Part shown: positions 1 through 7,634 of the stretch, one piece after another
Layout of the letters: each line of letters starts with the position of its first letter
Numbering within the stretch: the first letter of the stretch is position 1
Assembly (NCBI RefSeq): GCF_024518575.1
Contig: NZ_JANIHG010000007.1
Location: forward strand, 1 to 37,034
Origin: Methanothrix sp.
Lineage (GTDB): Archaea > Halobacteriota > Methanosarcinia > Methanotrichales > Methanotrichaceae
Direction of reading: 5' to 3'
DNA length: 37,034 nucleotides
Translations under genes and position numbers: made by a program
The notes under the pieces: generated by a model
Databases searched by the model: none
Told to the model about the DNA's origin: nothing
What the model saw: only the letters and a program-made list of their open reading frames with translations

Positions 1-72
1 GGGGTTCATTAAAAGGAGCAGAGCTAGGACCACAGCAAGAAAGCCGGATTTGAGGGTGCTAGAGTTTTGCAT
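1..72 (-). CDS. N-terminus of an exported or membrane-anchored protein (truncated by window edge)
   Basis: An ATG at 72-70 opens a reading frame that runs off the left edge. The 24 visible residues start with a short polar/basic stretch (MQNSSTLKSG) followed by a hydrophobic run (FLAVVLALLLLM), a typical signal peptide or signal anchor. A GGTG ribosome-binding site lies at 81-84, and the gap to the upstream DUF460 gene is only about 54 bases, so it is probably the fourth gene of that operon. The function cannot be told from what is visible. Confidence 0.6.
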   Translation of the reverse strand, partial: MQNSSTLKSGFLAVVLALLLLMNP

Positions 73-126
73 ATCTTTATCACCTTTTTAAGAATATCAA
101 TTACATTCTCATTGGTATAAACATTC

Positions 127-2097
127 TCAGGTGCTTTTTGATCTCCGCTTGGCCTCGAGCCTCTCCTCCCTGAGCCTCTCAGCCCTGTACTCCTCGATGA
201 TGTTTCTGAGCCGCTCAGCCCTCTTCTCCGCCTCGTATGCCTTTCTCTGCTCATCCCATCTCTCCTTCGCGGCTTTCAGCATCTCAGGATCAACGAATGA
301 TATCCCGTCTATCGTCTTTATTGAGAGATCATCTGCGCTGAGCACGGGAACGGATTTCTCCATGAAGTACTCCCTCATCCTCTGAGGCATCTCCTTCATG
401 ACGATAACAGCCTCCACTTCAAGATCCGCGATCATATCAGCCGTGTTCGGGCCACCTCCCGACGGATCCTGGAGCAGGATGAGATCCCCCTTGCCTATGG
501 ACCACCTGCTCCTCGCAGAGATGATGGCCTCCTTTGAGAAGACGGGAACTGGCTTCAGCTTTCTGTATCCTGCCATCTCCTCTATCCGCTCCGCCTTCCT
601 GATCCTCTGCGCCTCTGCCCTGTACCTCCGGAGGCGTTTTCTCTCTGCCCTCAGCAGGTTTCTGAGCCTATCGATCTCTTTATCTCTTATCCGGATCTCG
701 TGGTCGCGCTTCATCTCCCTGTATGTTCTGTCCTCGAGCTTCTCCAGCTGTCTCTTCAGCTCTGAGATCTCTTTGTCCTTAGAGGATATCTCAGCCCTCA
801 GATCCTCCACATACTCCCTGAGGTTCCTGACCTGCTCTGTCAGAAGCCTCAGCTCCTCAGGCCTGGGCTGCGGGATCTGCGGAGGCGATTCAGGTGACTG
901 CGCAGCCTCCTCCTCACTCTCCAGAAGCTCAGCCATCGCCTTCTCGATGGAGTAACCCCTCACCACAAGAGCCTTCACCTCGTCCGGGTTCACATCCCTC
1001 GAGATCTTCTTCTCCACCTGGCTGAACTTGTTTCTGTACTTTTTGAATGCGCTCATAGCAGCCGCAAGCGCGTCCCTCTCGTGATCGTTCCTGTAGTTGA
1101 ACGGCCTGGCGAGCAGGATCTTGTCCTCGGCTGCCAGATCCTCGCCGGGGGAGAAAAGAACCGCATTGAACGCCCGCTTGATCTTCTCCACAGCCCCCGG
1201 TGCCGGCGAGACGTCCGTGGCTACTATCAGGGGTCTGCCGCGCGCTGCTATCCACTCGATGACATCCGAGGACGACATGGTTCTGGCTGAGACCATATCG
1301 ACGAGCTCTCCCTTGAGATTGAGAGCAGCGAGCCCTGTTGTGGTCCCGGGATCTATTCCAACGATGATGTAGTCCCTGCGCTGATGGAGGGGCACGAACT
1401 GCAAATGCTGTCGCGGGATCGGCGAGACTCTTATCTGGACATCTCCCCTCGAGCTGGAATGCACCGGCACCCTCTCCCTGGGCGCCTCGACCACGAACTC
1501 GCATCTGATATAACCTCCAAGACCCTCCACAGCCTTCATTGTGAACTCGAGCCCGCTCTCTTTCAGATCGTGCTCGATCTCTCTGGAGAGGAGCTTCACG
1601 TTTCCGTGTATCTTCCTGGAGTACCTGTTCTGGCTCCATCCACCCCTTCCGGGAGAGCGCCTCCGGCTCACCTTTATCCAGGTCCTGTCCTCGAAGACGG
1701 AGACCGCGCAACCGATGCCCTTCGCGGCAAGGCGCGCACATGCCTCAGCCTCATGCATCGGATTCAGCCTGTCAAAGACGATTCCGTGCCACCTCGCAAC
1801 CTTGACAAGCGGCTCTGGATGATCCCCGCCGGTCACCTGGACGATCCTGGTGCCTGGCGGAAAAAGCCTCATGAGGAGTGTGAGCTCGTTCCTGTCCGCA
1901 GCGAGCTCATAGATGTTATCGACAGCTATGATATCCGGCTTCTTCTCTCTTATAATCCGGATGAGCTTCTGCCTGCTGACCATCTCATAGCAGTAGGTGC
2001 TATCGCCATCTATCACGAAAAGCGCGTAGCTCGGCTGGCTCCTGCCCCTGGGGGAGCCGCTGGCGATATCCACACCGAATATCCTACTCTCCATCAT
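127..2097 (-). CDS. DUF460 protein: two RNase H-like folds plus coiled coil
   Basis: About 656 residues. The N-terminal half has two actin/RNase H-like segments: the first begins FGVDIASGSPRG, the second (near residue 245) reads IVGIDPGTTTGLAALN, the DPGTTTG turn seen in RuvC/YqgF-type folds. Residues about 385-520 are a long, highly charged coiled coil, and the C-terminus is another charged helix rich in Arg/Glu. This matches the archaeal DUF460 family, whose biochemical role is not established; a nucleic-acid function is an inference from the fold. A TTG at 2100 is possible, but the ATG at 2097 is preceded by AAAGG. It overlaps the end of the RIO2 gene by 14 bases, so the two are translationally coupled. 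Confidence 0.85.
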   Translation of the reverse strand: MMESRIFGVDIASGSPRGRSQPSYALFVIDGDSTYCYEMVSRQKLIRIIREKKPDIIAVDNIYELAADRNELTLLMRLFPPGTRIVQVTGGDHPEPLVKVARWHGIVFDRLNPMHEAEACARLAAKGIGCAVSVFEDRTWIKVSRRRSPGRGGWSQNRYSRKIHGNVKLLSREIEHDLKESGLEFTMKAVEGLGGYIRCEFVVEAPRERVPVHSSSRGDVQIRVSPIPRQHLQFVPLHQRRDYIIVGIDPGTTTGLAALNLKGELVDMVSARTMSSSDVIEWIAARGRPLIVATDVSPAPGAVEKIKRAFNAVLFSPGEDLAAEDKILLARPFNYRNDHERDALAAAMSAFKKYRNKFSQVEKKISRDVNPDEVKALVVRGYSIEKAMAELLESEEEAAQSPESPPQIPQPRPEELRLLTEQVRNLREYVEDLRAEISSKDKEISELKRQLEKLEDRTYREMKRDHEIRIRDKEIDRLRNLLRAERKRLRRYRAEAQRIRKAERIEEMAGYRKLKPVPVFSKEAIISARSRWSIGKGDLILLQDPSGGGPNTADMIADLEVEAVIVMKEMPQRMREYFMEKSVPVLSADDLSIKTIDGISFVDPEMLKAAKERWDEQRKAYEAEKRAERLRNIIEEYRAERLREERLEAKRRSKST

Positions 2098-2950
2098 CAA
2101 CCTTTATCGTTCGGAGAATCTCTCCTGGATTCAGATCTATCTTATATCTGCGCTTGAAGTATTTCAGTATGTTGGAGACATCCCTCTCGAGAAGCTCTTC
2201 TGCGTTCTCGTGATCCCTCCCGACTGCCTGTGGCCAGTCGATTATTGTTATGTCATCCCCCACAATGACGTTGTACTCGCTCAGGTCTGCGTGTATCACT
2301 CCGAGCCTGTACGCCTTCTTTATCTCCGCCAGGATCCTGTTGAGGTAGAATGCAGGATCATCAAGATCCGTCTTTGTGAGAAGCACCCCCGGGACCCTCT
2401 CCATAACAACGGCATGCCTGCTTCTGGCAACAGGCTTCGGGACAGCCACATAGGGATAGAGCCTCTCCATCACCTCAAACTCAGTTCTGGCCGCGAGGCC
2501 CGCAGCATAGATCCATGGGACCTTCGGCCTGTCCCTGAGATACTCCCTGACCCTTCTCACCCTGGAGAAGCTGGTCCTCCCCTCCCTGTGGAACTTTATA
2601 ACCAGCGGAATATCATTCAAGGCCTCATAGACGACAGACTCCTTGCCAACGCCCAGCCTGTCGCCAAGCGATGCCACGAAGCCTCTCCTGACGAGATCGT
2701 GAAGGGCGAGAAGATCGTATGCTGCAAACTCGATCTGGTACCCCTCGTATGGCACCTTCGTGTAGGAGACGAGCTTTCTGCCTGAAAGCAGCCTGAGATA
2801 GTACTCAGCCTTCGAGGCCGGTATGCCGGAGATGGCCGAGATCTCCTCGAGGGGCACCCACTCCCTCCGGCGCATTCCGGCCTCGATGGCTTTCAGTATG
2901 CACAAATCCTCAGATCTGAGGCTTAGAAACCGCTCTGCCAGCTGTATCAC
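2084..2950 (-). CDS. rio2: RIO2-type serine/threonine protein kinase
   Basis: 288 residues, the usual length for archaeal Rio2. Residues 1-90 form the N-terminal winged helix typical of Rio2 rather than Rio1. The kinase domain follows: nucleotide loop GVGKESVVYEA (100-110), lysine in VIKFH (about 119), catalytic loop HADLSEYN with Asp222, and metal-binding IIDWPQ with Asp238. Rio2 acts as an ATPase/kinase in late maturation of the small ribosomal subunit. It sits between icd (23-base gap) and the DUF460 gene (overlap) on the same strand, so the three are one transcription unit. All key residues are intact. Confidence 0.93.
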   Translation of the reverse strand: MIQLAERFLSLRSEDLCILKAIEAGMRRREWVPLEEISAISGIPASKAEYYLRLLSGRKLVSYTKVPYEGYQIEFAAYDLLALHDLVRRGFVASLGDRLGVGKESVVYEALNDIPLVIKFHREGRTSFSRVRRVREYLRDRPKVPWIYAAGLAARTEFEVMERLYPYVAVPKPVARSRHAVVMERVPGVLLTKTDLDDPAFYLNRILAEIKKAYRLGVIHADLSEYNVIVGDDITIIDWPQAVGRDHENAEELLERDVSNILKYFKRRYKIDLNPGEILRTIKVDDGE

Positions 2951-2973
2951 GCTGATAATCTCATTCTCTCAGG

Positions 2974-4182
2974 CTAAATCCCTTTGCCTGTGTATGAGAG
3001 CCATCTGCTCTCAAGATCATCTGAGCTCATCGTCTCTATCACATAGTCCGCGAACTCCCTGCCCGTGGCACCGCCAGGCCTGCCGGTCATGACCAGTCTC
3101 CTCTCGAACTGTCCGCATATGTCAAGAGCCATCTCCAGTCTCCTCGCCTTGTCAACCATCCCGACATGACGGAGCATCATCGTCGAGGCGCGCATGATGC
3201 TCGATGGGTCCGCGTACTGCGCCCTCCCTTCCTGGACCATCCTCGGTGCTGAGCCGTGTATCGCCTCGAACATCGCATACCTCTTGCCAATGTTCGCGCT
3301 TCCCGCCGTCCCCACCCCTCCCTGGAACTCCGCAGCCTCGTCTGTGAGTATGTCTCCGTAGAGGTTCGGGAGGACTATCACCCTAAAGTCCCGTCTCCTC
3401 TTCGTATCCACGAGCTTCGCCGCCATTATGTCGACGAACCAGTCGTCAAAAGTTATCTCAGGGTACTCTTTAGCGATGGACCTTGCGATCTCGAGGAACT
3501 TCCCGTCCGTTGTTTTCACTACATTTGCCTTTGTCACCACAGATACTCTGTTGATATTGTTCCTCCTGGCATAATCGAAGGCAAGCCGAATTATCCGCTC
3601 CGAGCCCTGCGTGGTTACGACCTTGAAATCGACCGCGAGATCGTCGGTGACGTTGAGACCCTTGCTTCCTAGAACGTACTCGCCCTCCGTGTTCTCCCTG
3701 AAGAAGACCCAGTCTATGCCCTCGGATGGTATTGAGACAGGCCTCACGTTTGCGAAGAGATCCAGCTCGCGGCGCATCGCCACGTTTGCGCTCTCCAGGT
3801 TTGGCCATGGATCCCCCTTCTTCGGCGTTGTGAGCGGCCCCTTCAGTATCACATGGCACTTCTTCAGGGCCTCAAGGGCATCATCAGGGAGAGCCTTCAT
3901 AGCCCTTGCCCGCTCCTCTATGCTGAGCCCCTCGATCTTCCGGAGCTCAACATCCCCGCGCTCTATCTCATCCCTCAGAAGGCTCTGGAGAACCCTTATG
4001 GCCTCGCCTGTTATGTAAGGCCCTATTCCATCGCCATTGACGTATCCTATGATCAGGGGCTTCAGATTGCTGTAGTCTATCCAGCCGCCCGCCGCCTTCA
4101 TCTGCTCCACCCTTGCAAGCTGCTCCTCCAGAAGCCTGCCGAAATGCTCCTTCGCCCTCTCTATAGCCTCTTTCTGGTTCAT
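2974..4182 (-). CDS. icd: Isocitrate dehydrogenase (isocitrate/isopropylmalate dehydrogenase family)
   Basis: 402 residues. The substrate loop ESANVAMRRELDLFANVRP (130-148) has the Ser-x-Asn-x3-Arg pattern of isocitrate dehydrogenases, where isopropylmalate enzymes have a hydrophobic residue instead. Tyr169 in FRENTEGEY and the adenine loop EAIHGSAP are present. The residues after HGSAP are Arg-Met where the E. coli NADP enzyme has Lys-Tyr, which hints at, but does not prove, NADP use. The enzyme oxidises isocitrate to 2-oxoglutarate, in methanogens mainly to supply glutamate. It is the first gene of the minus-strand operon; the start ATG at 4182 has no strong ribosome-binding site. Confidence 0.9.
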   Translation of the reverse strand: MNQKEAIERAKEHFGRLLEEQLARVEQMKAAGGWIDYSNLKPLIIGYVNGDGIGPYITGEAIRVLQSLLRDEIERGDVELRKIEGLSIEERARAMKALPDDALEALKKCHVILKGPLTTPKKGDPWPNLESANVAMRRELDLFANVRPVSIPSEGIDWVFFRENTEGEYVLGSKGLNVTDDLAVDFKVVTTQGSERIIRLAFDYARRNNINRVSVVTKANVVKTTDGKFLEIARSIAKEYPEITFDDWFVDIMAAKLVDTKRRRDFRVIVLPNLYGDILTDEAAEFQGGVGTAGSANIGKRYAMFEAIHGSAPRMVQEGRAQYADPSSIMRASTMMLRHVGMVDKARRLEMALDICGQFERRLVMTGRPGGATGREFADYVIETMSSDDLESRWLSYTGKGI

Positions 4183-4287
4183 GTCAAAACAATGTTATGC
4201 GATATCTGATCAAGCTTTTCATCGCCAACATATGGCCGTTCCACCGGGTCATTCACGATACACTGAGGGCGGGAAAGGTAGCGGATA

Positions 4288-4307
4288 CCCACGAATTCGT
4301 TCGTGGG
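4288..4307. repeat. Perfect hairpin with TTCG loop in the icd/DUF166 divergent gap
   Basis: CCCACGAA and TTCGTGGG form an 8-bp perfect stem around a TTCG tetraloop. It lies in the 211-base gap between the divergent icd and DUF166 genes, 86 bases before the DUF166 start. There is no U-run after it on either strand, so it does not look like a terminator. It could be a structured 5' leader or an operator. Confidence 0.5.
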
Positions 4308-4393
4308 AGGAGCATATCCCAATAAGACTCATATTTCGTGGCGGGTAGTTGACGCCCAGAAGATCTCTTATAACCGGTGATGAATCTCAGTTC

Positions 4394-5125
4394 ATGCGTG
4401 TTGGAGTGATCACCAGAGGGAAGTACGGAGAGCGGCTCATAGATACGATAATGAAGCACACCGACTTCGATGTGGTGCAGGCAGCCGTGCCGGAGCTGCT
4501 CCCCGGATTCATCGAGGACCCGGATGAGTTTCTCAGGAGCATAGGCCTGAATGAGGATGTCTTCAGCGCGGATCTGATTGTCATGTACACACTGCATCCG
4601 GATCTCACGCCTGCGATAGCGAGGATGGCCGGGGAGCGCGGGGTTAAGGCGCTTCTGATACCTGGCGGCATCGGAAGGGCTGGATCGATAGAGGAGCTGC
4701 GCAGCATCTCGGAGAGGTACAACATCTACATAGAGGTGGATGAGATCTGCTGCACCCTCGAGAAGGTAGGGGTGGATGCTGTCGACGAGTTCGCAGAGCG
4801 TCTGGGGAGACCGGAGCTGAGGGTCGAGCTGAACAGCGGCAGGATCAGCAGAGTCGATGTGGTCAGAGGATCGCCATGCGGCAGCACATGGCATGTCGCA
4901 CGTGAGCTCGTCGGAAAGAGCGTCGCTGAGGCGCCATCTCTCGCAGGCCTGGCATGCCAGCAGTACCCCTGCAGGGCTGTGCGCGGCACACCCGGTGGCA
5001 TTCACACATCAGGAGATCTCCACAAGAGCGCTATGGAGCGCGCTCTGGGCCTGCGATCAGAGCTAACTCTTCCGAGACAGTCAAGGCCGATCAGGATAAG
5101 GGGTGGCGTTGTTGAGGCGTCCTGA
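4394..5125 (+). CDS. DUF166 family protein (Cys-rich C-terminal half)
   Basis: 243 residues from the ATG at 4394; an in-frame upstream ATG exists at 4349, but the family begins with MRVGVITRG and GGTGAT at 4375-4380 can serve as a (distant) ribosome-binding site. The N-terminal half looks like a Rossmann-type sheet (VGVITRGKYGERL, ADLIVMYTLHPDLT, VKALLIPGGIGRAG). The C-terminal half has cysteines in EICCTLE, GSPCGSTWH and GLACQQYPC plus GGIHTSGDLH, which looks like a metal or cluster site (inference). The family is archaeal and uncharacterised; database labels relating it to thymidylate synthase are weak. It overlaps the fumarase alpha start, so the genes are coupled. Confidence 0.8.
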   Translation: MRVGVITRGKYGERLIDTIMKHTDFDVVQAAVPELLPGFIEDPDEFLRSIGLNEDVFSADLIVMYTLHPDLTPAIARMAGERGVKALLIPGGIGRAGSIEELRSISERYNIYIEVDEICCTLEKVGVDAVDEFAERLGRPELRVELNSGRISRVDVVRGSPCGSTWHVARELVGKSVAEAPSLAGLACQQYPCRAVRGTPGGIHTSGDLHKSAMERALGLRSELTLPRQSRPIRIRGGVVEAS

Positions 5126-5942
5126 CGTCGTGGAGGCGACTGAAGCGGTCTTACGCAGAGCACAGACCTCGCTGCCAGGCTGGGTCGTTCGCTCAATAGA
5201 GAGCGCTCTTCGAAGGGAGAGGAGCGAGATAGCTAGGTACCATCTGGAGGCGATACTGGATAACATAAGAATCGCTGAAGCTGATGCGCGCCCGATATGC
5301 CAGGACACGGGCCTTCCTGTGTTTCATGTGGAGATCGGGGATAGATGCCACATCGACTTTGATCTTTGGGAGGCGATCGCTGAGGGGGTGAGGATGGCGA
5401 CGGCAAAGGGCATGCTCAGACCGAATGTGGTGGATCCGCTTAACAGGTCGAATACAGGAGATAACACAGGCCCCGGCATGCCCTGCCTCATTGTGGATGG
5501 AGTCGCGGGAGATGCGCTCAGGATAACAGCATTTCCGAAGGGGGCTGGCTCTGAGAACATGAGCTTTTTGGGAATGCTCAATCCAGCGGATGATCCGTTA
5601 GATTACATCCTGGAGAACCTCGCGGAGCGTGTATCTAACGCCTGCCCGCCGGTTTTCGTCGGTGTGGGGATCGGCGGGACCTTCGACCAGGCGGCATCTC
5701 TCGCGAAGCGCGCGGTCATGGGCATTCCTGGGGATAGCGAGGAGGAGCTGTTGCTTCTCAAGAGGATCAACGATCTCGGGATAGGCCCAATGGGGCTCGG
5801 CGGGGACACCACAGCACTTGGCGTGAAAATAGAGAGGGCGTTCTGCCATACAGCATCACTGCCTGTGGCCGTCAACCTCCAGTGCTGGGCGAACAGAAGG
5901 GCGACTGTAATAGTGACGGAGGATGGATGGAGCATAGAGTGA
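5103..5942 (+). CDS. Fumarate hydratase class I, alpha subunit
   Basis: 279 residues from GTG at 5103; TTG at 5109 or 5112 is equally possible because GGGGTGG lies at 5100-5106. It is the N-terminal (alpha) half of the two-subunit class I fumarase/tartrate dehydratase family. The three [4Fe-4S] ligands are visible: Cys66 in ICQDTG, Cys181 in SNACPP and Cys248 in FCHTAS. SNTGDNTGPGMP and GIGGTFDQA are typical family motifs. With the beta subunit it interconverts fumarate and malate, and the exposed cluster makes it oxygen-sensitive. It lies between DUF166 (overlap) and the beta subunit (16-base overlap), and no residue is missing. Confidence 0.93.
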   Translation: MALLRRPDVVEATEAVLRRAQTSLPGWVVRSIESALRRERSEIARYHLEAILDNIRIAEADARPICQDTGLPVFHVEIGDRCHIDFDLWEAIAEGVRMATAKGMLRPNVVDPLNRSNTGDNTGPGMPCLIVDGVAGDALRITAFPKGAGSENMSFLGMLNPADDPLDYILENLAERVSNACPPVFVGVGIGGTFDQAASLAKRAVMGIPGDSEEELLLLKRINDLGIGPMGLGGDTTALGVKIERAFCHTASLPVAVNLQCWANRRATVIVTEDGWSIE

Positions 5943-6457
5943 GAGCTCCCCTCTCTGAGGGGGACGTCTACAGACTCTCTGCCGGCGACGTCGTCTGGCT
6001 GAGCGGCGTTATCTACACTGCGAGAGATAAGGCCCACCAGAGGCTCAGCGAGGTGAGCTTCGATCTGAGGGGCGGGGTGATATACCACTGCGGACCGCTC
6101 ATAAGAGACACGACTGTTGTATCCGCAGGCCCGACGAGCAGCGTGCGGCTCGCGCGATACCTTCCGCATGTTCTTGATCTCGGGGTGAGGTGCATCATAG
6201 GAAAGGGAGGGATGCCAGGAGCTGCTGAGCTGATTAGAGGGAGGGCTGTCTACCTCGCCTACCCGGGTGGATGCGGGGCTGCTGCCGCGAGATCCCTTAG
6301 AGTGCGTGGCGTCTCTCTCCCTGAGCTTGGAATGGCAGAGGCTGTCTGGGAGCTCGAGGCGCTGAATCTAGGCCCCATGGTCGTGGCGATAGACTCTCAC
6401 GGAAGGGATCTGTACAGAGAGGTGAGAGAATCAGCAAAGAGGCACCTGAAACTCTGA
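5927..6457 (+). CDS. Fumarate hydratase class I, beta subunit
   Basis: 176 residues from ATG at 5927, which has GGAGG just upstream; the longer frame from 5882 is inside the alpha gene. The sequence matches the C-terminal (swivelling) half of class I fumarase: SAGDVVWLSGVIYTARDKAHQ, the GPTSSVR segment and IGKGGM. The small domain closes over the substrate bound at the alpha-subunit cluster. It overlaps the alpha stop by 16 bases, the normal gene order for split archaeal fumarases. Together with icd on the other side of the divergent promoter this supplies parts of an incomplete TCA pathway. Confidence 0.93.
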   Translation: MEHRVRAPLSEGDVYRLSAGDVVWLSGVIYTARDKAHQRLSEVSFDLRGGVIYHCGPLIRDTTVVSAGPTSSVRLARYLPHVLDLGVRCIIGKGGMPGAAELIRGRAVYLAYPGGCGAAAARSLRVRGVSLPELGMAEAVWELEALNLGPMVVAIDSHGRDLYREVRESAKRHLKL

Positions 6458-6468
6458 GAGCAGCTGCG

Positions 6469-7086
6469 GTGGATCTGAGGTACCTCCTTAACAGAGGCTA
6501 CCCAACAGGCCCTGCTGTGAGGTTCGTGGCAGATCACTACCGCATAGATAGGGATTACAGAAACATCCTCTCGAGGGCTGTGCTCTCAGAGGATGTTGCA
6601 GGCTCGAGGAGGCGCAAGGCGATCTGCCTCGAGGATCTCAGGGGAAGGGTGCTGCATATCGATGGATACAATGTGCTGATCACTGTGGAGAGCATAATCT
6701 CCGGAGAGGATATCTTCCTCTGCGACGACGGCTTCCTCAGAGACATGCGCTGCCTCTTCAGGAAATACCGGAGATCCGAGGCCACGGATGAAGCCATCCA
6801 ACTTATGATAGATACGATATCGAGAGCCATGCCGTCTGAAATACTTCTGCTCCTGGACAAGCAGATAAGCAGGTCCGGCGAGCTCGCCTCTGATATAGGA
6901 GAGGCGTTCTCAGCCGCGGGGATCTCCGGCACCGCAAGAACTGCAAGAGACGTGGACAGGGCTCTGAAGAATTCGTCTGCGGTTGTGGCAACAAGCGATG
7001 GCATAATCATAGATCACATCTCCAGCGCGCTGGACATCCCTGCACTTATAGCAAAAAGAATGATGGTTGAGCCGATCCGGATATGA
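6469..7086 (+). CDS. DUF434 family protein
   Basis: 205 residues from GTG at 6469, 11 bases after the fumarase beta stop. The N-terminus (YLLNRGYPTGPAVRFVADHY) and the central LEDLRGRVLHIDGYNVLITVES are typical of the archaeal DUF434 family (COG2454). The DGYN element and the later LLLLDKQISRSG and VVATSDGIIIDH resemble a PIN/NYN-like nuclease fold with spaced acidic residues, but I cannot show catalysis from sequence alone. It is the last gene of the DUF166-fumarase operon and ends nine bases before the small mobile element. Confidence 0.8.
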   Translation: MDLRYLLNRGYPTGPAVRFVADHYRIDRDYRNILSRAVLSEDVAGSRRRKAICLEDLRGRVLHIDGYNVLITVESIISGEDIFLCDDGFLRDMRCLFRKYRRSEATDEAIQLMIDTISRAMPSEILLLLDKQISRSGELASDIGEAFSAAGISGTARTARDVDRALKNSSAVVATSDGIIIDHISSALDIPALIAKRMMVEPIRI

Positions 7087-7104
7087 TAGCTTCAGCATCG
7101 CACT

Positions 7105-7404
7105 GCTGTGTTGGATAAGTCCTAAAATTGCAACCTGATGGCCATTAGGGGTAAAGATGGAAATTAGCCAAGAATCGATGCTTAGAGATGGAATTCTGAG
7201 AAAATTATCCAACACAGTGCTGTGTTGAATAATTAAGAGCTCTAAGGTCGAAAGCTATTGATTTTTACTAGGAGTGCAATCCGTATGAATCCAGCCTCTG
7301 CTATCGGATTCTCAAACATTATTCAACACGTATCTGTGAACCAGCATGCCGAGACCTATGATCGCGCCTCCGCTATCGGATTCTCAAACATTATTCAACA
7401 CAGC
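7105..7404. mobile_element. MITE-like element, 300 bp, with 14-bp terminal inverted repeats and 9-bp target duplication
   Basis: The left end GCTGTGTTGGATAA (7105-7118) and the right end TTATTCAACACAGC (7391-7404) are inverted copies with one mismatch. The 9-base sequence GCATCGCAC flanks the element directly at 7095-7103 and 7405-7413, as expected for a target-site duplication. Internal copies of the ends, TTATCCAACACAG (7205-7217), CTGTGTTGAATAAT (7220-7233) and ATTATTCAACAC (7318-7329), show it is a compound of two or more units. There is no transposase frame, so it would have to be moved in trans. The duplication length suggests an IS4-like parent (inference). Confidence 0.7.
7294..7401 (+). 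repeat. 36-bp direct repeat, two copies (7294-7329 and 7366-7401)
   Basis: The two 36-base copies begin GCCTCTGCTATCGG and GCCTCCGCTATCGG and end ATTATTCAACAC; they differ at one base and are 72 bases apart. They duplicate the right end of the mobile element, either through slippage or through nested insertion of a second partial unit. Confidence 0.8.
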
Positions 7405-7634
7405 GCATCGCACAACTGAATTTGTATTCCGGTTTGCATCGATCTGCTCTCAAGGGTCCCTCTCTGGCCACTGGCTCCCGTTGGATGGCACTGCTGGAGC
7501 TGAGAAGCTGAAGACTAGAACGAAATAACTCATGATTCCTGCCAGGCTGAATGCCCTCCTCGGTTCCTCCGGACTGAAGGCCGGACCTCAGCTGCCACTA
7601 TAACATTATAGGATACACACAGCCGCCGCCAATC

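Larger units (their letters stand above)
7087..7634. other. 548-base gene-free gap: mobile element, then unexplained sequence
   Basis: The first 320 bases hold the repeat element described separately. From about 7414 to 7634 I see no credible gene: the 60-codon plus-strand frame at 7346-7528 starts inside the repeat and has no ribosome-binding site. The remainder may be the decayed downstream flank of the ADP-forming synthetase gene. Confidence 0.6.

Noticed and set aside
929-1741. Long minus-strand frame inside the DUF460 gene, and plus-strand frames opposite it
   Set aside because: Antisense or out-of-frame shadows of a strong coding gene; no ribosome-binding sites or recognisable sequence.
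7294-7401. CRISPR-like pair of 36-base repeats
   Set aside because: Only two copies, with a spacer-like 36 bases between them, but the repeats match the ends of the mobile element; no leader, no cas genes.
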